DNA of 64,000 bases from Roseomonas sp. (lineage in GTDB: Bacteria; Pseudomonadota; Alphaproteobacteria; Acetobacterales; Acetobacteraceae): the NCBI GenBank assembly GCA_020249265.1, contig JADCGA010000002.1, positions 1-64,000 of the forward strand, written 5' to 3'. The position numbers and the translations under genes were made by a program. The number at the start of each line of letters is the position of its first letter. Positions within the stretch are counted from its first letter, which is position 1. The notes beneath the pieces are model-generated. The model was not told the origin of the DNA. It saw nothing but the letters and a program-made list of their open reading frames with translations, and did no database searches. Positions 18,555 to 27,120 of the stretch are shown piece by piece.

Positions 18555-18866
18555 ATGGCACGCATCCGTGATTTGGCGCGAATCTGCAAAAGCAAGAATG
18601 CCGGGCCGTTTGATCTGACCATTGATATCGTGTTCGACGATAGCGCGCTCTATCAGAAGGTGCGTGCCTCTGGCGTCATCACCGAAGCCTTGTTTGCGCG
18701 GCTTTATGGTGTGGCGGCGAAGGATGTGTTGCTGACGCCTTATGATGCCGCCATGGCGATCAAGGCGACCTTTCCGCGCCTGGTACCGGCGGGCGGTATT
18801 GGTGATACCGATGTCTATGGCTGCCAGCAGCATGCGCCGCTGCTTGATGTTGATATTCCTGTCTGA
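18555..18866 (+). CDS. DUF4387 protein
   Basis: A 103-residue protein matching DUF4387: ARICKSKNAGPFDLTIDIVF at the start and TDVYGCQQHAPLLDV near the end. Biochemical role unknown. The family almost always accompanies AtuA/DUF1446 proteins, sometimes fused to them, so the two probably form one functional unit. The ATG at 18555 is chosen over an in-frame TTG at 18543 because GAGG lies 7 bases before it. Confidence 0.8.
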   Translation: MARIRDLARICKSKNAGPFDLTIDIVFDDSALYQKVRASGVITEALFARLYGVAAKDVLLTPYDAAMAIKATFPRLVPAGGIGDTDVYGCQQHAPLLDVDIPV

Positions 18867-18884
18867 TCCAAAGGGGTTTTTCCA

Positions 18885-20264
18885 ATGACAAGCGCCAATC
18901 GCCAAATGACCATGGTCGCCTTCCTGCAGGCGCAAAATTGCTCCAACCTGCCTGGTTCCTGGCGTCACCCCGCTTCTATGAGCGATTTTCTGACGCCGGA
19001 TTACTACCAGCGCATCGCGCGCATTCTGGAAGATGGCAAATTCCACATGGCCTTTTTCGATGATCGGCTCGCGATGCCCGATATCTATGCCAATGATTTC
19101 CGCAATACGGTGGCGCATGGCGTGCGCGCGGTGAAGCTTGATCCGCTGACCATTGTTATGATGATGGCCGCCGCCACCAAGCGCATTGGGCTCGGTGCCA
19201 CTTATTCCACCACCTATTACGAACCCTATCACGTGGCGCGGCTTTTCGCGACTGCGGATCTGATGACGCATGGTCGTGTGGCGTGGAATATCGTGACCTC
19301 ACTCAACAATAGTGAAGCGCTGAATTTCGGCCATAGCGAACATCTGGAGCACGATCTGCGTTACGATCGCGCGGATGAATTCATGGGAGTGGTCATGGGC
19401 CATTGGGGGTCTTGGGATGATGATGCGCTGATTGTGGATAAGGAATCAGGCGCCTTCGCCAAGCCAGATGGCGTGCGGCGGTTAGAACATCAGGGCAAGT
19501 ATTTCAAATCGCGCGGGCCTTTCACCGTGCCGCGTTCGCCGCAGGGCCATCCTGTGTTGTTGCAGGCGGGGCAAAGCGGCCGTGGCCGAAGCTTTGCCGC
19601 GCGTTGGGGTGAGGCTGTTTTCGTGATCTATCCCAATCTGGAAAATGGCAAGAAGCAGTATCGTGAATTCCGCGCCGCCGTTGCAGCGGAAGGCCGCGAC
19701 CCGGATCGCGTGAAAATCCTGCCCGCCTGCTACGCCATTCCCGCCGAAAGCGCCGATATGGCTGCCGAGAAAAAGGCAGTGATCGAAAGCACCGCGCGGC
19801 CCATTGATGGGCTGACGCTACTTTCTGAAGTGCTGAACTGGGATCTTGGTAGCAAGCCCTATGATGAACCTCTGACGGATGACGAATTGGCGGGGCTTTC
19901 CTGGCATGGTTTTCGTGATCGCGTGATCATGCTCTCAGGCAAGAAGAACCCAAGCGTGCGCGATTTTGTGGAGGTTTCCGGTCGCGGCACGGTACATGAA
20001 CATCACGCCTTTGTCGGCACGCCAAAGCAGGTCGCGGATCAGATGGAAGAATGGTTCCATGGCGGCGCCTGCGATGGCTTTGTCATGGCCGCCACGCATA
20101 TCCCCGGCGCTTATGAGGATTTCGTGCGTCTTGTTGTGCCTGAATTGCAGCGTCGAGGCGTGTTCCAGAAGGATTATCCCGGCAGCACGCTGCGCGATAT
20201 TATGGGCCTGAAGCGTCCCAGCGCCGCCGAATGCCGCGCTGCGGGCCAACCAAAACGAACATAA
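18885..20264 (+). CDS. NtaA/DmoA-type flavin monooxygenase
   Basis: A 459-residue LLM-class, FMN-dependent oxygenase of the NtaA/SnaA/DszA/DmoA branch, shown by FHMAFFDDRLAMPD near 52-65, GLGATYSTTYYEPYHVARLFATAD and AWNIVTSLN near 124-132. These enzymes use reduced flavin and oxygen to split C-N or C-S bonds or to hydroxylate small organics. They need a separate flavin reductase, which is not in the window. It comes 18 bases after the DUF4387 gene, so it is probably co-transcribed with the AtuA-type cluster. Substrate unknown. Confidence 0.88.
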   Translation: MTSANRQMTMVAFLQAQNCSNLPGSWRHPASMSDFLTPDYYQRIARILEDGKFHMAFFDDRLAMPDIYANDFRNTVAHGVRAVKLDPLTIVMMMAAATKRIGLGATYSTTYYEPYHVARLFATADLMTHGRVAWNIVTSLNNSEALNFGHSEHLEHDLRYDRADEFMGVVMGHWGSWDDDALIVDKESGAFAKPDGVRRLEHQGKYFKSRGPFTVPRSPQGHPVLLQAGQSGRGRSFAARWGEAVFVIYPNLENGKKQYREFRAAVAAEGRDPDRVKILPACYAIPAESADMAAEKKAVIESTARPIDGLTLLSEVLNWDLGSKPYDEPLTDDELAGLSWHGFRDRVIMLSGKKNPSVRDFVEVSGRGTVHEHHAFVGTPKQVADQMEEWFHGGACDGFVMAATHIPGAYEDFVRLVVPELQRRGVFQKDYPGSTLRDIMGLKRPSAAECRAAGQPKRT

Positions 20265-20665
20265 GCCGCCTTGATATCCCAGCCATGCTGTAGCTGATTG
20301 ATCATGGCAATTGCCTCGGCCGGGAGTGGCCCTTGATTGATCGTCGCCACAGCATGGTCCAGTTCCGCGATGCTGGCCGTACCCACCAATACCGTACTGA
20401 TATCGCGCGGCATGGCGGAAAAGCGCAGCGCCAATTCCACCAAATCCTTCGCATAGCCGGCCTCAATCAATAGCAACAGGCGCCGCGCCGCTTGCACATC
20501 CACCGCATAACTGGTGCCGGAGGCAATGGGTTCCACTTTCGGCACGCCAAGGGGGCTGCGATCTTCTGAACCACTCAGCGCACCACCCGCGAGGATGCGG
20601 ATTGCCATAACGCCAATACCCGCCATGCCAGCGTGATGAATGACGCCACCCAGATGGCGCAGCAT
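20174..20665 (-). pseudogene. Aldo/keto reductase C-terminal fragment
   Basis: The 163-codon frame carries only the last part of an aldo/keto reductase: GVMAIRILAGGALSG, then ELALRFSAMPRDISTVLVGTASIAELDHAV, then GPLPAEAI. The N-terminal half, with the catalytic Asp-Tyr-Lys-His and most of the barrel, is missing, and no homologous coding is seen upstream in 20666-20733. The frame runs about 90 bases antisense into the end of the monooxygenase gene. A GAGGGAG before the ATG could still allow translation, but the protein would be inactive. Confidence 0.7.
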
Positions 20666-20733
20666 GGAACACTCCCTCTCGTAACGGCATTCTACGCCTT
20701 GATGAGCAGGCGTTGCTTCACGCGCATCACGCC

Positions 20734-21315
20734 TCAGGGAGTGCGTTCCGTTTTTACCTGACGGGAGTTGGGGGCCACGAGGAAAAGCATGAAGCGCGCA
20801 AGCGGGCGCTTAAAAAGAAACAGGTAAGCGACGTGAAGCCCGACGATGATCATGAGCAAGTTCGACAGCCCCTCATGCGTTTCGCCGAGGATACCTTCTT
20901 CTTGCTTTCCGCCAACGCCTTCTGCGTCTCGGCGGCGTTCATGGCGATCATCACGCGCATGGGCCTCCGTGACGACGACGCTGGTTGCCAACCCAAGCGT
21001 CCTGCCGCGATCCAAGGCGATACCGGTGGCCGTAGCCAAGATCAGGCAGACGGCAATACCGGCCAGCAGCGTCTTGCTGATGGCTGGGTGGGTGGACGCA
21101 TTACCGAGCGTCAGCCCATCGAACTGCGGGTAGAAACGTGAAAGGCCCAGTTGCCGAAGACCTGAGAGGGCAGCAATTAAGCGACCCCCGATGATGACCG
21201 CGATTGTGTAGCCCAGCACGGCGTGGATCATACCAAGTTCGCCGGTCAGAAATGCCGCGATGACCAAAAGGCCGAGAACGGCGTGATAAGCCCGTAGGCC
21301 CTGCATGATGGACAT
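20734..21315 (-). CDS. Cytochrome b561-like membrane protein
   Basis: A 193-residue integral membrane protein with about four transmembrane segments. Histidines sit where b-type haem ligands are expected: YHAVLGLL in helix 1, MIHAVLGY in helix 2, and HEGLSNLL/GLHVAYLF in the last helix. It resembles di-haem cytochrome b561/b6-domain proteins, which pass electrons across the inner membrane. A charged, histidine-containing loop (HARDDRHERRR) precedes the last helix. The ATG at 21315 is chosen because AAGGA lies 7 bases upstream; the 28 residues before it look non-native. No dedicated cytochrome c partner is nearby. Confidence 0.75.
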   Translation of the reverse strand: MSIMQGLRAYHAVLGLLVIAAFLTGELGMIHAVLGYTIAVIIGGRLIAALSGLRQLGLSRFYPQFDGLTLGNASTHPAISKTLLAGIAVCLILATATGIALDRGRTLGLATSVVVTEAHARDDRHERRRDAEGVGGKQEEGILGETHEGLSNLLMIIVGLHVAYLFLFKRPLARFMLFLVAPNSRQVKTERTP

Positions 21316-21661
21316 GATGATCCTTGCGCAGCAATCTGGTGGCGCCGCATCGGACCAAGCTAGGCTTAATTGCTGACGGATGTCTTTGATGGACATCAAT
21401 CTTTCCGAGCATAGAGCGCGGGGATATGGTCGCGTTCAAGGCGCGTAGCAAAAAGGCATAGACACTGGCCATGACGCTTGACGGTTTTGATCAGCCGATT
21501 GCGCTTGCCGCGACACAGAGCGCCTGCCCATGCCTCCGCGATTACCCCCTAATGACCGCGAGCATGGGGTATAATGTTACGTATCGGGTCAGACAAAGTT
21601 GGCGATTTGTCCACGTAAATTCCGGACATATGCGGCGGCTCTAGCTTGGATTTAAGGAATT
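21316..21661. other. Intergenic region without a gene
   Basis: This 346-base region between the cytochrome gene and tRNA-Ser(TGA) has no supported gene. It contains a perfect TATAAT at 21570-21575 on the plus strand without a matching -35 box, and a small inverted repeat gacaaa/tttgtc at 21592-21611. Confidence 0.4.
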
Positions 21662-21748
21662 CGGATGGGGTGGGATTCGAACCCACGGTAGGCTTTCACC
21701 TACGCCGGTTTTCAAGACCGGTGCCTTAAACCGCTCGGCCACCCATCC
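21662..21748 (-). tRNA. tRNA-Ser (anticodon TGA)
   Basis: The reverse strand forms a class II serine tRNA. The acceptor GGATGGG pairs with the 3' end CCATCC, with discriminator G. The anticodon loop CTTGAAA reads UCA, the long variable arm is GTAGGTGAAAGCCTAC, and the T-arm is GGTTCGAATCC. CCA is not encoded (AAT follows) and must be added by the CCA enzyme. Confidence 0.95.
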
Positions 21749-21796
21749 ATAAGCCTTGCTGCGACACCTCGCCGCAAGGCTGCGAATGCAGGCCGT

Positions 21797-23197
21797 CTAT
21801 TCGCCCGCCATGCGCTGCGCGACAAGGGGGGCGCCAAGGCGCATCAGCGCATTCACATCGCCCGCCTGATCAAGCCCAATCACCGCATCGGCCAATTGCT
21901 TGGCGCGCTCAGCGCCCAGCACCGCATCGGCCAGGCCATGGAATTTGGCGCGGAGTTCAGCTTCCGTCAGGAAATTGTCGGGCTCCCCCTTCGGGATCTT
22001 GATGTGGCGCGCAAAGCTTTGCCCGCGCGCCTTGATCGTCAGCTTGCCCGACATGAAGGTCGGGAATTCGGCCTGCACATCGGCATCTTCTTCCGGCAGG
22101 ATCTTCGGCATCAGCGCGCGAATATCCTTATCCTGCAACCAGGCATAGGAATCCCAGCCGAAATGCCCACGGGCCAAAGCGCATGCCACCACGAAGGGGC
22201 CACTGAACTGGCCGTCCACGATATTCTGCGGGTTCTGCTTGTAAGCCAGCGGCGCACCCACCAGCAGCATGCCCTTATTCGGCAGGCCCATGATCACCGC
22301 TTCAATCTCTTCCACCTTCAGGCCAAGCTCAGCGCGCAAAGCCAGCGCGGCATCCACACTCGCATGGCCATAGCGGCAGGAAGGATAGGGCTTCACGGCG
22401 GTCTGCATCAGTTCCCACGCCTTGCCCAGATCCTGCAGCACACGCTCCGGCTTTGGGTTCGGGGCATAGGCGCGCAGGAAGCCGGCCTTGCCTTCAATGG
22501 CCTCACCCGCGCCGCGGAAGCCTTCCCGCGCGATGGTCGCGGCGGCAAGGCCGTTCATGGCGCTCCAGCCGACTTGGAAGCGCTTGGTCCAGGCGCCATT
22601 GGCGAGGAATTGCAGGCTGCCGGCGGCCTGGGAGAGCGCAATGCCAAAGGCGTCTTCCATCTGGGCAGCGGAAAGGCCGAAAACGCGGCCCGCCGCCGCT
22701 GCCGCGCCAAAGGCGCCGCAGGTTGCGGTTGGGTGGTAGCCGCGGTCGTAATGATCTCCGCCGGGCAAAGCGAGCGCCAGCCGGCAGGTGGTCTCATACC
22801 CCGCCACAATCGCCGCCATCACGGTCTTGCCATCGGCGCCCGTCATTTCAGCGGCGGCGAGGGCGGCCGGGATCACTGGCGCGCCGGGATGCAGCGTGCC
22901 CGCCGCGTGCGTGTCATCGAAATCCAGCGAATGCGCCATGGCGCCATTGATCAACGCGGCGCCCGCCGGCGTATAGCGCTGCGAATCACCGAAAACAGCG
23001 GCGGAACCACCCGTCAGGCCAAGCGCGCGGGCTGCGGCCAGAAGGGGGGGCGTGCTTTCCGCCTCATGCCGGCCACGCAGCATATTGCCGACTAGGTCCA
23101 GGATCAGGAAGCGTGTGCGTTCCTGCACATTTGCGGTCAGGCTTTCATAACGAAGCCCAGCAACAAAAGCAGCGAGTTCTCGGGTGACGGCGACCAT
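21797..23197 (-). CDS. MmgE/PrpD family protein
   Basis: A 466-residue protein of the MmgE/PrpD family (2-methylcitrate dehydratase-like; includes cis-aconitate decarboxylase). Features are FLILDLVGNMLRG near the N-terminus, INGAMAHSLDFDDTH, HPTATCGAFGAAAAAGRVFGL and KPYPSCRYGHASVDAAL. Without prpB/prpC neighbours, a methylcitrate role cannot be claimed. The start at 23197 is preceded by GAGGAG at 7 bases. The longer open frame upstream is antisense to the next gene and is discarded. It is divergent from the MltB-like gene. Confidence 0.88.
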   Translation of the reverse strand: MVAVTRELAAFVAGLRYESLTANVQERTRFLILDLVGNMLRGRHEAESTPPLLAAARALGLTGGSAAVFGDSQRYTPAGAALINGAMAHSLDFDDTHAAGTLHPGAPVIPAALAAAEMTGADGKTVMAAIVAGYETTCRLALALPGGDHYDRGYHPTATCGAFGAAAAAGRVFGLSAAQMEDAFGIALSQAAGSLQFLANGAWTKRFQVGWSAMNGLAAATIAREGFRGAGEAIEGKAGFLRAYAPNPKPERVLQDLGKAWELMQTAVKPYPSCRYGHASVDAALALRAELGLKVEEIEAVIMGLPNKGMLLVGAPLAYKQNPQNIVDGQFSGPFVVACALARGHFGWDSYAWLQDKDIRALMPKILPEEDADVQAEFPTFMSGKLTIKARGQSFARHIKIPKGEPDNFLTEAELRAKFHGLADAVLGAERAKQLADAVIGLDQAGDVNALMRLGAPLVAQRMAGE

Positions 23198-23305
23198 GGC
23201 GTTTCTCCTCAAATTTGGAACTAATGTAGCACCAGTTCCGCGCTGGCCAATACCGGCATGGAAAGGGTTTGCAATGGCCCGCACGGCATGGCACCTCATG
23301 CGTCC

Positions 23306-24331
23306 ATGATCGAAAGAAGGCTCCTGCTTGGCGGAGTCGCGACCCTGATCGCGGCCTGCAGCCCAGAGGCGAATTCCGCCAACCAAATCCCCGCGCCCAA
23401 TGCCCCAACGGCCTATGTGCCGGTCTCTGGCCAATCCTTTGAACGCTTCCTGGAAGGTGTGCGCGCCGATGCGCGCCGCGCCGGGATTTCGGATGCGACG
23501 CTGAACCAGTCCTTTGCCGCCATCAAACCCAATCAGCGCGTGATTGAATTGGATAGGCGCCAGGCCGAAGGCGCCATGCCGTGGGAAGAATACCGCGACC
23601 GGATCATGCTGACACCAACGCGCATTCAAAATGGCCGGCGCCTGATGGCGGAAAACGCCGATCTGCTGCGCCGGATTGAAGCGCGCTATCAGGTCTCGCC
23701 TGCCGTGATTGTGGCCATTTGGGGCGTGGAGACGAATTACGGCGGCAATACCGGCGGCTTTGGCGTGGTGGAAGCACTCGCCACACTCGCCTGGGAAGGG
23801 CGCCGGGCGGCCTATTTTCGCAATGAATTGATGTCCGCTTTGCGCATCTTGAATGACCGCCACACAAGCGCCGATCGCATGAAGGGTTCATGGGCGGGTG
23901 CTATGGGCCAGCCGCAATTCATGCCGAGCAATTTTGAACGGCTTGCGGTGGATTTCGATGGCGATGGCAAGCGCGACATTTGGGATAATCGTGCCGATGC
24001 GCTGGCCTCCATCGCCAATTACTTCCAAAGGCATGGCTGGCGGCGTGGTGAGGCCTGGGGGCGGGAAGTGCGCCCGCCAGCGGGGTTTTCGGCCAGTGGC
24101 GCGGATACGGAAACCAAGCGCCCCTTGCGCGATTTCGCCCGCATGGGCTTTCGCAAGCCCGATGGGTCGCCGCTGCCTTCATCCGATATCGAAACGCAGA
24201 TCGTGTTGCCCGCACGCGGGAATGGCGGGCAGATATTCCTTGGCCATCACAATCTGCGCGTCATCCGGCGCTATAATTCGCCAGTGAATTACGGGCTTTC
24301 TGTGGGCCTTTTGTCCAATCGTGTGGCGTGA
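23306..24331 (+). CDS. MltB-like lytic murein transglycosylase
   Basis: Cleaves peptidoglycan glycan strands to 1,6-anhydro products. With the ATG at 23306 the protein is 341 residues. It begins with a lipoprotein signal whose lipobox LIAAC puts the lipidated cysteine at 18, so it is probably membrane-anchored in the periplasm. AIWGVETNYGG holds the catalytic glutamate (about 142). AGAMGQPQFMPSNF and the FDGDGKRDIWDN loop are typical of the SLT_2/MltB family. Earlier in-frame ATGs (23258, 23288) would bury the signal peptide. It overlaps the RlpA-like gene by 4 bases. Confidence 0.9.
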   Translation: MIERRLLLGGVATLIAACSPEANSANQIPAPNAPTAYVPVSGQSFERFLEGVRADARRAGISDATLNQSFAAIKPNQRVIELDRRQAEGAMPWEEYRDRIMLTPTRIQNGRRLMAENADLLRRIEARYQVSPAVIVAIWGVETNYGGNTGGFGVVEALATLAWEGRRAAYFRNELMSALRILNDRHTSADRMKGSWAGAMGQPQFMPSNFERLAVDFDGDGKRDIWDNRADALASIANYFQRHGWRRGEAWGREVRPPAGFSASGADTETKRPLRDFARMGFRKPDGSPLPSSDIETQIVLPARGNGGQIFLGHHNLRVIRRYNSPVNYGLSVGLLSNRVA

Positions 24332-25209
24332 CGCGCTGGGGCGTTTTGGCCATTGCCCTGCTGGCGATGGCGGGCTGCACGCAGCCTGAACCGCGTTATG
24401 TGGTGGGCGATCCCTATTGGCTGGGTGGTGTTTGGTCCTACCCGCAGGAAGATTACGCGCTTGCCGAAACCGGGCTGGCCGAGGTGCTTTCCGCGCCAAT
24501 GTTTGGCGCCCAGACGGCGAATGGCGAAGTGCTGACGGCCCAGGGCCTGACGGCGGCGCATCGCAGCCTGCAATTGCCGGCCATCATTCGCGTCACCAAT
24601 CTGGAAAATGGCCGTTCGATGCTGCTGCGCGTCAATGATCGCGGCCCGGAAAAGCCCGGGCGCATCCTGGGCGTATCCCCGCGCGCCGGGGCCTTGCTTG
24701 GCATGGCACCTGGCCGCGCGACACAAATTGCGCTGGTGGTGGATGCGGAAATGAGCCGCGCGGTGGCCGAAGGCCTACCCGGCCATGCGCCGGCCGCCGT
24801 CGCCATTGCCGCCGCGCCACGCGCCACCGTGCTGCGGGAAGAATTGGCGCCCTTGCCCGGCACGCGCGAAGCACCGCGGCGGGAGGTCCAGCCCCTGCCA
24901 AGCGCTGCGCCGATCGCCGAATTGGCCCCTCAAAGGCGCGGCCCTCCGGCCCCCTTGCCCGAAACCGTGATGCAAACCGCGCCGCGCCCAGGCGTCTTGA
25001 TGGTGGAAGCCGGGCAATTTGCCGGCCGTTCTGCGGCGGAAGCCGTCGCGGCCCGGCTGCCAGGCGCGCGGATCAGCCAGCAGGGCAGGGGGCGCAGTGC
25101 CAGCTTCCGTGTCGCCCTTGGCCCCTTTGCCGAGGTCCGGGCCGCGGATTTTGCGCTTGAGCGGACTCTGGCCGCTGGCCTATCCGTAGCAAGGATCATT
25201 GTGGAATAA
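24328..25209 (+). CDS. RlpA-like lipoprotein with SPOR-like end
   Basis: A 293-residue lipoprotein (lipobox LLAMAGC at 12-18). The middle region (about 45-140) is a double-psi beta-barrel with TANGE, AAHRSLQLP and VNDRGP, the pattern around the RlpA catalytic aspartate. A proline/alanine-rich linker follows, then a SPOR-like C-terminus (about 220-290) that would bind denuded glycan at the septum. The usual ASWYG motif is replaced by AEVLS, so activity is less certain than in canonical RlpA. The GTG start is coupled to the MltB-like gene (GTGA overlap). Confidence 0.82.
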   Translation: MTRWGVLAIALLAMAGCTQPEPRYVVGDPYWLGGVWSYPQEDYALAETGLAEVLSAPMFGAQTANGEVLTAQGLTAAHRSLQLPAIIRVTNLENGRSMLLRVNDRGPEKPGRILGVSPRAGALLGMAPGRATQIALVVDAEMSRAVAEGLPGHAPAAVAIAAAPRATVLREELAPLPGTREAPRREVQPLPSAAPIAELAPQRRGPPAPLPETVMQTAPRPGVLMVEAGQFAGRSAAEAVAARLPGARISQQGRGRSASFRVALGPFAEVRAADFALERTLAAGLSVARIIVE

Positions 25210-25259
25210 GACAATGCCTTTTCTTGGCGTAAAAGCGATCAGGCATGAAGGAACCCGGC

Positions 25260-26486
25260 ATGGCATCGCGTCGTAGTATCATTGGGGGCGTTTTGGGCGG
25301 TCTGCCGCTATGGCTTGTGGCGGAACAAGCCTTCGCGCAGCAGCGCCCGGCGCCAGCACCAGCCCAGCCACAACGCCGTCCTGCGCCTCGGCAGGAAGGC
25401 ACGCCGGTTGCCACACCGGTTGGCAATGTGGATGTACTGGCGCGTCAGGCATTGGTGGTGGATTTCGAGACCGGTGCCACGCTGCTTGAGAAAAACGCCG
25501 ATGAGCGCATGCCACCTTCCAGCATGTCCAAGCTCATGACCATGTATGTGGTGTTTGAACGGCTCCGCCAGGGCCGGCTGCAAATGGATCAGACGCTGCC
25601 GGTCAGTGAACGCGCCTGGCGCATGGGCGGTTCCAAGATGTTCGTGGATATTGGCCAACAGGTGCGGGTTGAGGACCTTATTCGCGGCGTGATCGTGCAA
25701 TCAGGCAATGATGCCTGCATTGTACTGGCCGAGGCGATTTCCGGCAGCGAACAGCAATTCGCCGAATTGCTGACCGAAACGGGCCGCCGCATTGGCCTAG
25801 CGAACAGCAATTTCCGCAATAGCACCGGCTGGCCTGATCCGGAACACCGCATGACGGCGCGTGATCTTTCCATCCTGGCACGGCGCATCATCACGGATTT
25901 CCCGGATTACTATCGCTTTTACAATGAACGCAGCTTCCGCTTTGCCAATATCAGCCAGGATAATCGCAACCCGCTTCTGGCGCGCGTACCGGGCGCGGAT
26001 GGGCTAAAGACCGGCCATACGGAAGAAGCTGGTTTTGGTCTGACCGGCAGCGCCATTCGTGATGGGCGGCGCGTTATCCTGGTGGTCAATGGCCTGCCCA
26101 GCATGCGTGCGCGGGCTGAGGAAAGCGAGCGCCTGATGGAATGGGCCTTTCGCGAATTTGAGGCCGTAACCCTGTTCCGCGCGCAGGATACGGTGGAAGA
26201 CGTGCCGGTATATCTCGGCGAACGCCGCACCGTACCCATGGTGGGCGGGCGTGACATTACCCTGACGCTGCCAAGACGTTGGCGGGAAAGGCTTGAAGTG
26301 CGTGTGCGCTATCAGGCGCCGCTGACCGCACCCGTCATGCGCGGGCAGACCATTGGCGAATTGCAGGTGGCAGGGCAGGGGGTGCCGACACTTTCCGTGC
26401 CTCTGGTCGCCGGCGCGGATGTCGAAAAACTTGGCCTCTTGCCGCGCATTCCAGCGGTGATCGGGCGCTGGGTCTCCGGCGCCTGA
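25260..26486 (+). CDS. D-alanyl-D-alanine carboxypeptidase (PBP5-like)
   Basis: Trims the terminal D-Ala of peptidoglycan stem peptides. The three penicillin-binding motifs are present: SMSK at 88-91, SGN at 148-150 and KTG at 250-252. An N-terminal signal with RR (ASRRSIIGGVLGG) directs export, possibly by Tat. A PBP5-type C-terminal beta domain follows. The ATG at 25260 is chosen because AAGGAA lies about 7 bases before it; an ATG at 25245 is the alternative. The two upstream genes are also cell-wall enzymes. Length is 408 residues. Confidence 0.93.
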   Translation: MASRRSIIGGVLGGLPLWLVAEQAFAQQRPAPAPAQPQRRPAPRQEGTPVATPVGNVDVLARQALVVDFETGATLLEKNADERMPPSSMSKLMTMYVVFERLRQGRLQMDQTLPVSERAWRMGGSKMFVDIGQQVRVEDLIRGVIVQSGNDACIVLAEAISGSEQQFAELLTETGRRIGLANSNFRNSTGWPDPEHRMTARDLSILARRIITDFPDYYRFYNERSFRFANISQDNRNPLLARVPGADGLKTGHTEEAGFGLTGSAIRDGRRVILVVNGLPSMRARAEESERLMEWAFREFEAVTLFRAQDTVEDVPVYLGERRTVPMVGGRDITLTLPRRWRERLEVRVRYQAPLTAPVMRGQTIGELQVAGQGVPTLSVPLVAGADVEKLGLLPRIPAVIGRWVSGA

Positions 26487-26487
26487 A

Positions 26488-27120
26488 GTGCTGATGGCGC
26501 GGGGCTATTTCATCACGCTTGAAGGCGGCGAGGGTGCGGGGAAATCCACTCAGGCGCGGCGGCTTGCGGCAGCGCTAGCGGCGACCGGCGTGCCGGTTCT
26601 GCGCACGCGTGAGCCAGGCGGCGCGCCTGGGGCAGAGCGTATTCGTGATTTGCTGCTCTCAACCGGTTCCTGGGACAGTCTGACGGAAGCCATGCTGCAT
26701 TTCGCCGCGCGGCGGGAACATGTGGTGCGGTCCATCCGCCCCATGCTGGAAGCCGGCGCCTGGGTGATTTGTGATCGCTTTGCGGATTCGACTTTGGCTT
26801 ATCAGGGGGCGGGGCAGGGTCTGGCGCATGAAACCTGGGCGCGGCTTTGTGATCTGACCCTGGAAGGCTTGCAGCCCGACCTGACGCTAATTCTGGATTT
26901 GCCGGTGGAAGCGGGCTTGGCACGCGCAGCGGGGCGGAGTGCGGCTGATCGCTACGAAGAGCTTGGCGCTGATTTCCATGCCCGCATTCGCGCTAGCTTT
27001 CAGGACATTGCACGCCGAGACCCCGCGCGCTGCGTGGTGCTGGATGCGGCGCGGGATGCGGAGGCCGTTTATGCGGCCATCAGCGAAACCCTGCGCCAAA
27101 GGCTGGGCGCCAAGCTGTGA
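26488..27120 (+). CDS. tmk: Thymidylate kinase
   Basis: Converts dTMP to dTDP with ATP. P-loop GGEGAGKST at 13-21, TREPGGAPGAERIRDLLL, CDRFADSTLAYQGAGQG (the DR motif) and a lid region near RAAGRSAADRYE. The length of 210 is typical. The GTG at 26488 follows the dacA-type stop by one base, and an ATG two codons later is an alternative. It overlaps holB by 4 bases, the standard tmk-holB pairing. Confidence 0.95.
   Translation: MLMARGYFITLEGGEGAGKSTQARRLAAALAATGVPVLRTREPGGAPGAERIRDLLLSTGSWDSLTEAMLHFAARREHVVRSIRPMLEAGAWVICDRFADSTLAYQGAGQGLAHETWARLCDLTLEGLQPDLTLILDLPVEAGLARAAGRSAADRYEELGADFHARIRASFQDIARRDPARCVVLDAARDAEAVYAAISETLRQRLGAKL

Noticed and set aside
23198-23863. N-terminal extension of the MmgE/PrpD gene to 688 residues
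   Set aside because: The extension is antisense to the MltB-like gene, and a good ribosome binding site plus the family N-terminus place the start at 23197.
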